64,000 bases of DNA from Streptomyces flavofungini (GTDB lineage: Bacteria; Actinomycetota; Actinomycetes; Streptomycetales; Streptomycetaceae), in assembly GCF_030388665.1 (NCBI RefSeq), contig NZ_CP128846.1:5592501-5656500 (forward strand), given 5' to 3'. The translations under genes were made by a program, and so were the position numbers. Position 1 is the first letter of the stretch. The number at the start of each line of letters is the position of its first letter. Positions 42,378 through 50,319 of the stretch are shown one piece after another. The notes beneath the pieces are model-generated. The model was not told the DNA's origin. It saw only the letters and a program-made list of their open reading frames with translations, and made no database searches.

Positions 42378-43535
42378 TTACGGCAGGTTCCTCGCCATGA
42401 CGATGCGCTGAACCTGGTTCGTGCCCTCATAAATCTGCGTGATCTTCGCGTCGCGCATCATGCGCTCCACCGGGTAGTCCCGGGTGTAGCCGTAGCCGCC
42501 GAGGAGCTGGACGGCGTCCGTGGTGGCCTCCATGGCGATGTCGGAGGCGAAGCACTTGGCGGCGGCGCCGAGGTAGGTGAGGTCGGCGTCGCCGCGCTCG
42601 GAGGCCGCGGCGGCCTGGTAGGTCAGGGCGCGGGCCGCGGAGATCTTCATGGCCATGTCCGCGAGCATGAACTGCACGCCCTGGAAGTCGCCGATCGGCT
42701 TGCCGAACTGCTTGCGCTCCTGGACGTAGCCCTTGGCGTAGTCGAGGGCGCCCTGCGCGATGCCGAGGGCCTGGGCCGCGATGGTGATGCGGGTGTGGTC
42801 CAGGGTCTTCATGGCGGTGGCGAAACCGGTGCCCTCCTCGCCGATCATGCGGTCGGCGGGGATGCGGACGTTGTCGAGGTAGACCTCGCGGGTGGGGGAG
42901 CCCTTGATGCCGAGCTTCTTCTCCGGGGCGCCGAAGGACACGCCCTCGTCGCCCTTCTCGACGACGAAGGCCGAGATGCCCTTGGAGCGCTTCTCGGGGT
43001 CGGTCACGGCCATCACCGTGTAGTACTCGGACACGCCCGCGTTGGTGATCCAGCGCTTCACGCCGTTCAGGACGTAGAAGTCGCCGTCGCGCACCGCGCG
43101 GGTCTTCATGCCCGCCGCGTCCGAGCCGGCGTCCGGCTCGGAGAGGCAGTACGAGAACATGGCGTCGCCCTTGGCCAGCGGCGTCATGTACTTCTTCTTC
43201 AGTTCCTCGGAGCCGGAGAGGATCACGGGCAGCGAGCCGAGCTTGTTCACGGCCGGGATGAGGGAGGACGAGGCGCAGACGCGCGCCACCTCCTCGATCA
43301 CGATGACCGTGGCGAGGGCGTCGGCGCCCGCGCCGCCGTAGCTCTCCGGTACGTGCACGGCGTGCAGGTCGGAGGAGACCAGGGCGTCGAGGGCCTCCTG
43401 CGGGAAGCGGGCCTCCTCGTCCACCGCGGCGGCGAACGGAGCGATCTTCGCCTCCGCGAGGGAGCGGATCGCGTCGCGGAGCATGTCGTGCTCCTCGGAC
43501 GGGCGGTACAGGTCGAAATCAGCCGATCCGGCCAA
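42378..43535 (-). CDS. Acyl-CoA dehydrogenase, 3' end restored by the island
   Basis: 385 residues. FAD enzyme that oxidises acyl-CoA to enoyl-CoA. Signatures: FSYCLSEPDAGSDAAGMKTR (residues 129-148), the FAD/substrate stretch YVLNGVKRWITNAGVSEYYT, RKQFGKPIGDFQGVQFMLAD, VQLLGGYGYTRDYPVERMMR and the catalytic Glu in QIYEGTNQVQR. TTG 43535 is the likely start; GGAG lies about 11 bases upstream. The last 11 codons are from the island. Fatty- or branched-acyl preference cannot be told. Confidence 0.93.
   Translation of the reverse strand: MAGSADFDLYRPSEEHDMLRDAIRSLAEAKIAPFAAAVDEEARFPQEALDALVSSDLHAVHVPESYGGAGADALATVIVIEEVARVCASSSLIPAVNKLGSLPVILSGSEELKKKYMTPLAKGDAMFSYCLSEPDAGSDAAGMKTRAVRDGDFYVLNGVKRWITNAGVSEYYTVMAVTDPEKRSKGISAFVVEKGDEGVSFGAPEKKLGIKGSPTREVYLDNVRIPADRMIGEEGTGFATAMKTLDHTRITIAAQALGIAQGALDYAKGYVQERKQFGKPIGDFQGVQFMLADMAMKISAARALTYQAAAASERGDADLTYLGAAAKCFASDIAMEATTDAVQLLGGYGYTRDYPVERMMRDAKITQIYEGTNQVQRIVMARNLP
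42412..42441. other. attR core (right copy of 30-bp direct repeat)
   Basis: Identical to 38774-38803. To its right lies the body of the acyl-CoA dehydrogenase gene; to its left 34 bases of island-borne sequence restore the end of that gene. Confidence 0.85.
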
Positions 43536-43570
43536 GGTATCTCACGCTCCAAGCACGCTGAGGACGCTAA

Positions 43571-43584
43571 TTACCGTTAAGTAA
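43571..43584. promoter_or_regulatory. TTAC-N6-GTAA palindrome upstream of the dehydrogenase
   Basis: TTACCGTTAAGTAA in the 189-base divergent gap, 36 bases before the dehydrogenase start. TTAC-N6-GTAA suits a TetR/GntR-type fatty-acid regulator. AT-rich promoter-like sequence surrounds it. Confidence 0.4.
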
Positions 43585-43724
43585 CCCAAATTTTAGGGGT
43601 CCGCTCACGCCAGGGATACGTGAGCTTGACGACAGCGGAAGATGTGCCCGGTGAGAGCCCCTGTTACGCCAGGACTATGCTCGGGCACCGCGCAGCCGTC
43701 GTACCCGATCCACTGGAGCACCGC

Positions 43725-45068
43725 ATGGCCCTCAAGATCACCGTGATCGGCACCGGCTACCTCGGCGCCACCCACGCCGCGGCCATGGCCGAGCTCGGCT
43801 TCGAGGTCATCGGGCTCGACGTGGTGCCCGAGAAGATCGAGACGCTGCGCCGGGGCGAGGTCCCGATGTACGAGCCGGGCCTCGACGAGCTGCTGCGCAA
43901 GCACGTCGCGGGCATCGAGGGCTCCACCGGGCGGCTGCGCTTCACGATGGACTGGGCCGAGGCCGCCGACTTCGGCGACGTGCACTTCGTGTGCGTGAAC
44001 ACCCCGCAGAAGCACGGCGAGTACGCCTGCGACATGAGCTACGTCGACGCCGCCATGGACTCGCTGGCCAAGCACCTCACCAAGCCCGCCCTGGTCGTCG
44101 GCAAGTCCACCGTGCCGGTGGGCAGCGCCGAGCGCATCGCCGCCCGGCTCGCCGAGCTGGCGCCCGCGGGCGGCGAGGTCGAGCTGGCCTGGAACCCCGA
44201 GTTCCTGCGCGAGGGCTTGGCGGTCAACGACACGCTGCACCCGGACCGGATCGTCGTCGGCGTCCGCAGCGAGCGCGCCGAGAAGATCCTGCGCGAGGTG
44301 TACGCGACGCCGGTCGCCGAGGGGTCCCCCTTCATCGTCACCGACTTCCCCACCGCCGAGCTGGTCAAGACCTCGGCGAACTCCTTCCTGGCCACGAAGA
44401 TCTCCTTCATCAACGCCATGGCCGAGGTCTGCGAGGCCGCCGGCGGCGACGTGGTGAAGCTCGCCGAGGCCCTCGGCCACGACGACCGCATCGGAAGGAA
44501 GTTCCTGCGCGCCGGGATCGGCTTCGGCGGCGGCTGCCTGCCCAAGGACATCCGCGCCTTCATGGCCCGCGCCGGTGAGCTGGGTGCCGACCAGGCCCTG
44601 ACCTTTCTGCGCGAGGTCGACTCGATCAACATGCGGCGCCGCGGCCACATGGTGGAGCTGGCCCGCGAGGCCGTCGGCGGCGGGTCCTTCCTCGGCAAGC
44701 GGGTCGCCGTCCTCGGCGCCGCCTTCAAGCCCGACTCGGACGACGTGCGCGACTCGCCCGCCCTGAACGTGGCCGGCCAGATCCACCTCCAGGGCGGCCA
44801 GGTCACCGTGTACGACCCCAAGGGCATGGCCAACGCCCGCCGCCTCTTCCCGACCCTCGGGTACGCCGACACCGCCGAGGACGCCGTGCGCGGCGCCGAC
44901 GTCGTCCTGCACCTCACCGAGTGGCAGGAGTTCCGCGACCTCGACCCGGAGGCCCTGGGCGCGGTGGCCGGCCGCCGGGTCCTCCTGGACGGCCGCAACG
45001 CGCTCGACCCGGAGCGGTGGCGCGCGGCGGGGTGGACGTACCGGGCGATGGGCCGGCCGGCCGCCTAG
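43725..45068 (+). CDS. UDP-glucose/GDP-mannose dehydrogenase family protein
   Basis: 447 residues. Four-electron oxidation of a nucleotide sugar to its uronate. NAD-binding ITVIGTGYLGATHAAAMAEL (residues 5-24), GKSTVPVGSAERI, WNPEFLREGLAVNDTLHPDR, catalytic Cys in GIGFGGGCLPKDIRAFM (around residue 270), and AAFKPDSDDVRDSPALNVA in the C-terminal domain. These are the marks of UDP-glucose 6-dehydrogenase, so UDP-glucuronate is the likely product. ATG 43725 has GGAG nine bases upstream. Supplies precursors for surface glycans, in keeping with the envelope genes nearby. Confidence 0.93.
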   Translation: MALKITVIGTGYLGATHAAAMAELGFEVIGLDVVPEKIETLRRGEVPMYEPGLDELLRKHVAGIEGSTGRLRFTMDWAEAADFGDVHFVCVNTPQKHGEYACDMSYVDAAMDSLAKHLTKPALVVGKSTVPVGSAERIAARLAELAPAGGEVELAWNPEFLREGLAVNDTLHPDRIVVGVRSERAEKILREVYATPVAEGSPFIVTDFPTAELVKTSANSFLATKISFINAMAEVCEAAGGDVVKLAEALGHDDRIGRKFLRAGIGFGGGCLPKDIRAFMARAGELGADQALTFLREVDSINMRRRGHMVELAREAVGGGSFLGKRVAVLGAAFKPDSDDVRDSPALNVAGQIHLQGGQVTVYDPKGMANARRLFPTLGYADTAEDAVRGADVVLHLTEWQEFRDLDPEALGAVAGRRVLLDGRNALDPERWRAAGWTYRAMGRPAA

Positions 45069-45098
45069 GGCTGTCCGGCGGGCCGGTGCGCGCAGGCC

Positions 45099-45635
45099 TC
45101 AGGCCTTGTCGGCGGTCCCGGAGCCGCCCGGCGCCCGGCGCGCCCGGTACGCGCGCATCTTCGCCCGCGCCCCGCACACCCCCATGTCGCACCAGCGGCC
45201 CCGGCCCCCGGGGCTGCGGTCGTAGTACGCCCACCGGCAGCTCGTCGCCTCGCACCCCTTGAGGCGGGACCAGGTGCCCGCCACGACGGCCTCCGCGACG
45301 GCCGCGGCCACCCGGGACACCAGCGGCCCGGGGTCGGCGGGGGCGAGCGACGCGGCGCCGTCGGAGCCGTCCACGCGCACCAACAGGGGTGCCGCGGCGA
45401 GGAGTTCGCCGAGGGGGCGTACCTCCTGGTGCGGCGGGTGCCCGGCGTGGGCGAGGCAGACGGCCCGCAGGGACTCGCGCAGTTCCCGCGCGCCGTCCAC
45501 GTCCGCCGCGGCGAGGCCGAACCGGGCCCGCCCCGCCTCGGTGTCGAGCTCGTCGGTGCCCGCCTCGATGTCCAGCGTGTTCACCAGGTCCTGGATCAGC
45601 GCGAGGCCCCCTGGTGCGGGCGCTCTGTCGTTCAT
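45099..45635 (-). CDS. CGNR zinc-finger (ABATE) regulator
   Basis: 178 residues. N-terminal ABATE-type domain (LIQDLVNTLDIEAGTDELDT) and a C-terminal zinc finger CEATSCRWAYYDRSPGGRGR, then WCDMGVCGARAKMRAYRAR, in which CGNR is changed to CGAR. These are stress-linked DNA-binding proteins. Divergent from a VOC protein, with several GGTAAC half-sites in between. Confidence 0.88.
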   Translation of the reverse strand: MNDRAPAPGGLALIQDLVNTLDIEAGTDELDTEAGRARFGLAAADVDGARELRESLRAVCLAHAGHPPHQEVRPLGELLAAAPLLVRVDGSDGAASLAPADPGPLVSRVAAAVAEAVVAGTWSRLKGCEATSCRWAYYDRSPGGRGRWCDMGVCGARAKMRAYRARRAPGGSGTADKA

Positions 45636-45644
45636 GGTTGCGAC

Positions 45645-45710
45645 GTTACCCGTATGGGGCCACTATGGGGTAACCAGAGTGGTTACCAGAGAACGTGATT
45701 TGCCGGTAAC
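45645..45710. promoter_or_regulatory. Cluster of GTTACC/GGTAAC half-sites
   Basis: GGTAACC-AGAGT-GGTTACC (45669-45687) is a perfect 7-5-7 inverted repeat. Further half-sites are GTTACC at 45645-45650 and GGTAAC at 45705-45710. All four lie in the 100-base divergent gap between the CGNR and VOC genes, immediately beside both starts. Confidence 0.65.
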
Positions 45711-45735
45711 GGAGATTCCCGACCGAGGAGAGCTC

Positions 45736-46146
45736 ATGACCACCCCTGTCGTCCGCCTTCGCGCTGTCGTCCTCGACTGTCCCGACCCGCACGCCCTCGC
45801 CGAGTTCTACGCCGGGCTCATCGGCGGCACGATCCACGAGGACGGCGACGGCGAGTGGGCCGAACTGCTCGCCCCCGGCCGCGTACGCATCGCCTTCCAG
45901 CGCTCCGAGGGCCACACCCCGCCCGCCTGGCCCCGCTCCGACACCAACGGCCAGCAGTTCCACCTGGACTTCGACGGGGGCTCGACCTGGGCCGAGATCG
46001 ACGCGGCCCAGGAACGCGCCTTCGCCCTCGGGGCCCGCCCGCTCGACCTGGACGACGGCGGCGGCAAGCGGGACTGGCGCGTGTACGCGGACCCGGCGGG
46101 GCACCCGTTCTGCTTCTGCCTGGTCCCCGAGTCGGACCGGGTCTGA
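45736..46146 (+). CDS. VOC-family (glyoxalase-like) protein
   Basis: 136 residues. Two beta-alpha-beta-beta-beta repeats: LRAVVLDCPDPHALAEFYAG at the front and QQFHLDFDGGSTWAEIDAAQ in the second half, ending DWRVYADPAGHPFCFCLVPE, as in bleomycin-resistance/glyoxalase-like proteins. Metal ligands are only partly recognisable. ATG 45736 has GAGGAG seven bases upstream. Probably controlled by the divergent CGNR regulator. Confidence 0.88.
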   Translation: MTTPVVRLRAVVLDCPDPHALAEFYAGLIGGTIHEDGDGEWAELLAPGRVRIAFQRSEGHTPPAWPRSDTNGQQFHLDFDGGSTWAEIDAAQERAFALGARPLDLDDGGGKRDWRVYADPAGHPFCFCLVPESDRV

Positions 46147-46218
46147 CCGAGTCCGACCGGGCCGACGGGAGCAGGGCGGGCGACTCCCGGTCGCCCGCCC
46201 GACGGAAGCCGCCCTCGG

Positions 46219-46256
46219 CCCGCGCGCCCGCTCTCAGCCCGCGCGCCCGCTCTCAG
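46219..46256. repeat. 19-bp perfect tandem duplication
   Basis: CCCGCGCGCCCGCTCTCAG occurs twice back to back at 46219-46237 and 46238-46256. The second copy overlaps the stop codon (46253-46255) of the minus-strand M19-like gene, so the duplication adds a second in-context stop sequence beyond it. Confidence 0.8.
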
Positions 46257-47416
46257 CCGTCGAGCCGCCCGATCGTCGCCGTCGACGCCCCCCGCCGCTC
46301 CCGCGCCGCCCGCGCCGTGAAGTCCGCGCCGCGCAGCACACGCTGGGCGTTGCCCCAGGTGAGCGCCATGACATCGGCCTCGGCCCAGCCCCGCAGGAAC
46401 AGCTCGGCGACCAGTCGCGGGTAGCGCGAGGCGTCGGCCAGCTCCCCGGAATGCCCGGACCTGGTGTCGTACATCCCGGAGATCCCGACGCACTCGGTCC
46501 CCGCCACCCGGCGCACGTGCTCCAGGTGGTCGGCCACGTCCCCGAGCGTCGGTCCCGTCCGGTCGGCCGTGAGCGGCACCAGGCACAGGCCCTTCGCCGC
46601 GCCCACCGCGGCGAGCAGCTCGTCGCTGAGGTTCGCGGGGTGCTCGCGCAGCGCCCGGGCCCCGGAGCGGGTCCACAGCGACGGCGCCTTGGAGACGGCG
46701 AGGACCCGGCGCGCGGTCGCCTCGGACGCCCCGGAGAGGTCCGCGAGGACGCCGAGCCGGTTCATCTCCCGCACCACCTCCTCGCCGAACGCGCTCAGCC
46801 CGTCCGCGCCCGCCCAGGAGGTCCCGGCGAGGGTGAGGGAGCTGAGGCCCAGCATGTGCAGCGAGCGCAGGGCGCCGAGCGAGTCGCCGATGGCGCGGGC
46901 GCTCGCCGGGCCGATCAGGGTGGCGATGCGGCCGCAGTTGTGGGCGTCGGTGGTCTCGGAGGCGTCGCGGGCCACCCGCAGCCCGCCCGCGTACCGGGCG
47001 ACCACGTGCTTGACCAGGTCGAGCTGTTCGAGGGCCGAGCTGACCGCGCGGTCGCCCTCGGGCTCCGCGTCCGGCATCTGGAGCGACCAGAACTGCATGC
47101 CGACCCGGCCCGCCCGCAGCCTCGGCAGGTCGGTCTGGAGCCCGCCGTCGCCCAACTCCAGGTCGTACCAGGGATATTCGCGCAGCACCCCGGGCAGGCC
47201 GCTGTAGCCGTCGGCGACGGGGTGCGCGGCGAGCAGGGCCTCGGCCCGCTCCAGGGCGTCCCGCAGCTGCGGCTCCAGGGGCTCCGGCGGGGTCTCGGGC
47301 GTGCGGCCGTCGTCGGTGGGGGCGGGCACGGGGCGCACGTCGGGGGTGGGCGCGGCGCGCTCGTCGTCCGCCCCGGCCTCGGCGGGGGAGTCGAGTTCGT
47401 CCTGGAGGTCCGCCAT
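46253..47416 (-). CDS. M19 dipeptidase-like pseudoenzyme
   Basis: 387 residues, clearly homologous along its length to the intact dipeptidase at 36349 (compare [17 protein letters not shown] with [17 protein letters not shown]). Every metal ligand is replaced: DGHND is DGYSG, GAEGGH is GPASAR, DLSH is DLSG, FSHSSAR is WTRSGAR, GGDYDG is SGMYDT. So it should not bind the two zincs. The frame is intact, so it may have a binding or structural role. N-terminal 75 residues are low-complexity acidic/proline. ATG 47416 has GGAG ten bases upstream. Confidence 0.85.
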   Translation of the reverse strand: MADLQDELDSPAEAGADDERAAPTPDVRPVPAPTDDGRTPETPPEPLEPQLRDALERAEALLAAHPVADGYSGLPGVLREYPWYDLELGDGGLQTDLPRLRAGRVGMQFWSLQMPDAEPEGDRAVSSALEQLDLVKHVVARYAGGLRVARDASETTDAHNCGRIATLIGPASARAIGDSLGALRSLHMLGLSSLTLAGTSWAGADGLSAFGEEVVREMNRLGVLADLSGASEATARRVLAVSKAPSLWTRSGARALREHPANLSDELLAAVGAAKGLCLVPLTADRTGPTLGDVADHLEHVRRVAGTECVGISGMYDTRSGHSGELADASRYPRLVAELFLRGWAEADVMALTWGNAQRVLRGADFTARAARERRGASTATIGRLDG

Positions 47417-47543
47417 GGCAGGGCTCCGCTCGGTGGTGGCGCTTGTGGGTGGTGGTCGGTCCACCGTGACACGGGGCCCGCGCGGCTTCGCGGCGGACGA
47501 GGCGTTCGGGGTACAGCCGTGCCCGTACCCCGAGAAGTCCGCG

Positions 47544-47584
47544 CTCCGGGAGTCCAGGACACCTGCTGTCCTGGACTCCCGGAG
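47544..47584. terminator. 18-bp perfect hairpin
   Basis: CTCCGGGAGTCCAGGACA (47544-47561) pairs exactly with 47567-47584 over a five-base loop. Located between the first LCP gene's end and the M19-like gene's start, both on the minus strand. Confidence 0.7.
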
Positions 47585-47620
47585 TCGCGGACCCGGAACT
47601 CTGATGACCCGGACACGCCG

Positions 47621-47660
47621 ACGGCCCCGGTGCCGCGTCGTCACGCGGTGCCGGGGCCGT
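47621..47660 (-). terminator. Terminator hairpin of the first LCP gene
   Basis: ACGGCCCCGGTGCCGCG (47621-47637) and CGCGGTGCCGGGGCCGT (47644-47660) pair except for two central bases, 27 bases past the LCP stop. Confidence 0.75.
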
Positions 47661-47686
47661 CCTCAGCGGTGGGCCGGGCGGGTCGG

Positions 47687-49069
47687 CTAGTTGCCGGACA
47701 CCGTCACCTTCTCGTCGTTGTTGAGCTGCGACACCAACTGCTTGACCTTGGCCTTGTCCCAGACGACGTTGCCGCCCGCGAACCCCGAGATCGGCATGTT
47801 CATCGACTTGCCGTCGCCGCCGGTGACGCCCTTCATGGCCCAGAACATGGAGGCCACGTCCATCAGGTCCATGTCCTTGTCGACGATCAGGGTGTCCAGG
47901 CCCGCGCCCATCGTCGGGTACAGCTTGAACGGGTTCATGACCGTGCCGGGCGTCGCCGCCTGGTTGGCGAGGGCGGCGAGGAACTTCTGCTGGTTCTTGG
48001 TGCGGTCCAGGTCGCTGCCCGGCAGGGCGTAGCGGGTGCGGACGAAGGCCAGGGCCTCCTCGCCGTTCAGGGTCTGCTTGCCCGCCTCGAAGTCGGCGCC
48101 GGACTTCTTGTCCTTGAAGCCCTTGGGGATGTTCATCTCCACGCCGCCGACCGCGTCCACGATCTTGGCGAAGCCGCCGAAGCCGATCTCCGCGTAGTGG
48201 TCGATGCGCAGGCCGGTGTTGGCCTCGACGGTGCGCACGAGCAGCTCGGGGCCGTCCTCGGCGTACGCGGCGTTGAGCTTGGTCTGGCGGCCCGTGCCCG
48301 GGTAGAGCTTGCCGGACTCGGCGCCCTTGAAGGAGGGGATCGTGACGTTCGAGTCGCGCGGCAGCGAGATCATCGTGTTCCCGCCGTCGTCCGCGACGTG
48401 CAGGATCATCATCGAGTCGGTGCGCTTGCCCTCGGCGGAGCCGGTGTGGAGCTTCTTCTTCTCCTCGTCGGACATCCCGGCGCGGCTGTCCGAGCCCACG
48501 ATCAGGTAGTTCGTGCCCTTGCCGCCTTCGGGCCGCTCGATGACCTTCGACAGGTCGACCTCGCGCTTGAGCTTGGAGTCCGCCCAGAAGTACGTGCTCA
48601 CGGAGACCACGATCAGCAGCGCGAGGAACGTCACCAGGCCCCAGGTGATGCGCTTCTTCCAGTTGACCGGCGGCTTGGGCGCGCGCGGCGGGGCGGGCGG
48701 GCCGCCGGGGCCGCCGGGACCCTGCGGGCCGCCGGGGCGGCGCTGCGGCGAGCCGTACACCTGGCCGGTGTTGTAGCCGCTGTCGTAGCCGTCCTGGCCG
48801 TGGCCGTGGCCGTGGTCGCCCGGTCCGCCGGGACGGGCGTGCGGGTCCTGGCCGCGCTGGTCGCGGTACAGGTCGTCGTAGACGTTGTCGTCATACGATG
48901 GCTGGCGCGCCTGGCGAGGCTGGCGCGGGACCGAGCCGGGCTGGCCGGGAGCCGAGGGGCCGCCGCGCTGGACGTGGCGCATCACACGGGCGCCCTCGGG
49001 CTGTGCGCCGTCGCTGCCGTACCCGTGGCGGTCACCGTTGCTGTTCCGCGCGTCTGGCCAATCGCTCAT
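47687..49069 (-). CDS. LytR-CpsA-Psr (LCP) family protein 1
   Basis: 460 residues. Disordered N-terminus (about 125 residues, Gly/Pro/Gln-rich), one transmembrane helix (ITWGLVTFLALLIVVSVSTY), then the extracellular LCP domain: NYLIVGSDSRAG, MMILHVADDGGNTMISLPRD, KLNAAYAEDGPELLVRTVEA, and LAFVRTRYALPGSDLDRTKN. LCP enzymes join lipid-linked glycopolymers (teichoic acids, capsule, arabinogalactan) to peptidoglycan, with the conserved Arg and Asp residues binding the pyrophosphate. No LytR_C domain. ATG 49069 lacks a strong ribosome site. First of five LCP genes on this strand. Confidence 0.9.
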   Translation of the reverse strand: MSDWPDARNSNGDRHGYGSDGAQPEGARVMRHVQRGGPSAPGQPGSVPRQPRQARQPSYDDNVYDDLYRDQRGQDPHARPGGPGDHGHGHGQDGYDSGYNTGQVYGSPQRRPGGPQGPGGPGGPPAPPRAPKPPVNWKKRITWGLVTFLALLIVVSVSTYFWADSKLKREVDLSKVIERPEGGKGTNYLIVGSDSRAGMSDEEKKKLHTGSAEGKRTDSMMILHVADDGGNTMISLPRDSNVTIPSFKGAESGKLYPGTGRQTKLNAAYAEDGPELLVRTVEANTGLRIDHYAEIGFGGFAKIVDAVGGVEMNIPKGFKDKKSGADFEAGKQTLNGEEALAFVRTRYALPGSDLDRTKNQQKFLAALANQAATPGTVMNPFKLYPTMGAGLDTLIVDKDMDLMDVASMFWAMKGVTGGDGKSMNMPISGFAGGNVVWDKAKVKQLVSQLNNDEKVTVSGN

Positions 49070-49240
49070 GTGGCTTAGTGTGCAGTGCCGCACCCCACGC
49101 CTCACAGGGAGGGCGTTGTTTCGGGTCAGGGCTGTTGCAGAGCTGATGCAATGTGCCGCATGCCACTGCGCGGCCGCTGCGGGGGTGCGCGATCGTTTTC
49201 GGCCGGTGGATGGCGCGTACCGGGCGTTTACGCTTGTTCC

Positions 49241-49783
49241 ATGACTGATCACGCCCCGATAGGGGCCGGAGACGACCTTTCCGGCAAGCCGACCTCGGCC
49301 TCGCGCACCACGCTGAGCCACATCATGACCGCGGGTGACACGAACCTCCTCGGGACGGTGCACGGCGGCGTGATCATGAAACTGGTGGACGACGCGGCGG
49401 GCGCCGTCGCCGGGCGCCACTCCGGCGGACCCGCGGTCACCGCCTCCATGGACGAGATGGCGTTCCTGTCGCCGGTCCGCGTCGGCGATCTGGTGCATGT
49501 GCACGCGCAGGTGAACTGGACGGGGCGCACGTCCATGGAGATCGGCGTCCGCGTGATGGCCGAGCGCTGGAACGAGTCCACCCCCGCGCAGCAGGTCGGC
49601 TCCGCCTACCTCGTCTTCGCGGCCGTCGACGCCGACGGCAAGCCGCGCACGGTGCCCCCGGTCCTGCCGGACTCCGAGCGCAACGAGCGCCGATTCAAGG
49701 AGGCTCAAATTCGCCGTACGCACCGACTGGCGCGCCGCCGCGCCATCAAGGAGCTGCGCGCCCAGGAGCCCGACGCGAGCTGA
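49241..49783 (+). CDS. Acyl-CoA thioesterase (hotdog fold)
   Basis: 180 residues. Hotdog thioesterase of the BFIT/YciA kind: MTAGDTNLLGTVHGGVIMKL (residues 30-49, with catalytic Asp/His region), the central helix DDAAGAVAGRHSGGPAVTAS, and VRVGDLVHVHAQVNWTGRTS. A basic C-terminal tail (RRTHRLARRRAIKELRAQ) is extra. Divergent from the first LCP gene across 171 bases; no obvious operator. Confidence 0.9.
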   Translation: MTDHAPIGAGDDLSGKPTSASRTTLSHIMTAGDTNLLGTVHGGVIMKLVDDAAGAVAGRHSGGPAVTASMDEMAFLSPVRVGDLVHVHAQVNWTGRTSMEIGVRVMAERWNESTPAQQVGSAYLVFAAVDADGKPRTVPPVLPDSERNERRFKEAQIRRTHRLARRRAIKELRAQEPDAS

Positions 49784-49860
49784 GCGCGGCGGGGCGCGGC
49801 GGGGCGCGGCGGGCCTCAGCGGGTCTGGTGGCCCCAGGAGCCCCGTCCTACGCTTGAGGC

Positions 49861-50307
49861 ATGGCGGACGTGCAGCGGCACCCGAACATCGACACGGCGA
49901 TTCGCTATCACCAGGCCGTCGCCCGCGGCGCACTCGGCGAGGAGCTCGCCGGCTTCTTCCACGACGAGGCCGTGCACCGCGAGTACCCCAACGCCTTCCT
50001 GCCGGACGGCGCCGTGCGCGACCTGACCGCCGTCCTGAAGGCGGGCGAGCAGGGCGCCAACCTGCTCAGCCGGCAGTCCTTCGACGTGCTCAACGCCGTC
50101 GCGGCGGGGGACCAGGTCGCGCTCGAAGTGACCTGGACCGGAGTCCTTGCCGTGCCGCTGGGCGATCTGCCCGCCGGGCAGGTGCTGCGCGCCCACATCG
50201 CGACGTTCCTGACGTTCCGCGACGGCAGGATCGTCGAGCAGCACAACTACGACTGCTACGAACGCACCGATGCCGTACGGGAGGACGACCCGCCGGAGGG
50301 ACCCTAG
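49861..50307 (+). CDS. SnoaL-like/NTF2-fold protein
   Basis: 148 residues, single alpha+beta cone fold: AIRYHQAVARGALGEELAGF, FHDEAVHREYPNAFLP, LSRQSFDVLNAVAAGDQVAL, EVTWTGVLAVPLGDLPAGQV, ATFLTFRDGRIVEQHNYDCY. SnoaL-like proteins are cyclases, isomerases or hydrolases; the substrate is unknown. It ends in a palindrome before the second LCP gene. Confidence 0.85.
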   Translation: MADVQRHPNIDTAIRYHQAVARGALGEELAGFFHDEAVHREYPNAFLPDGAVRDLTAVLKAGEQGANLLSRQSFDVLNAVAAGDQVALEVTWTGVLAVPLGDLPAGQVLRAHIATFLTFRDGRIVEQHNYDCYERTDAVREDDPPEGP

Positions 50308-50312
50308 GGTCC
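50299..50312. terminator. Palindrome at the convergent stop codons
   Basis: GGACCCTAGGGTCC, perfect, covering the SnoaL-like stop and the tail of the LCP2 gene region. Short for a terminator, but only 12 bases separate the two genes. Confidence 0.35.
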
Positions 50313-50319
50313 GTCCCGG

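Larger units (their letters stand above)
38774..42441. mobile_element. Small integrated island in an acyl-CoA dehydrogenase gene
   Basis: Bounded by 30-bp direct repeats, about 3.6 kb. The right end supplies a replacement 3' end (42378-42411) that restores the dehydrogenase stop; the left end carries the displaced old one. That is how tyrosine-recombinase elements insert into gene 3' ends. Inside are seven small plus-strand genes of types common on actinobacterial integrative elements (DUF6879-like, XRE/DUF5753, DUF397-like, DUF7848-like). There is no integrase, excisionase, replication or transfer gene. Base composition looks visibly less GC-rich than both flanks. Confidence 0.82.

Noticed and set aside
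38774..42441. The island as a simple chromosomal duplication of the dehydrogenase end
   Set aside because: The repeat is exactly bounded, the end is replaced by a diverged synonymous version that restores the stop, and the cargo is typical of mobile elements.
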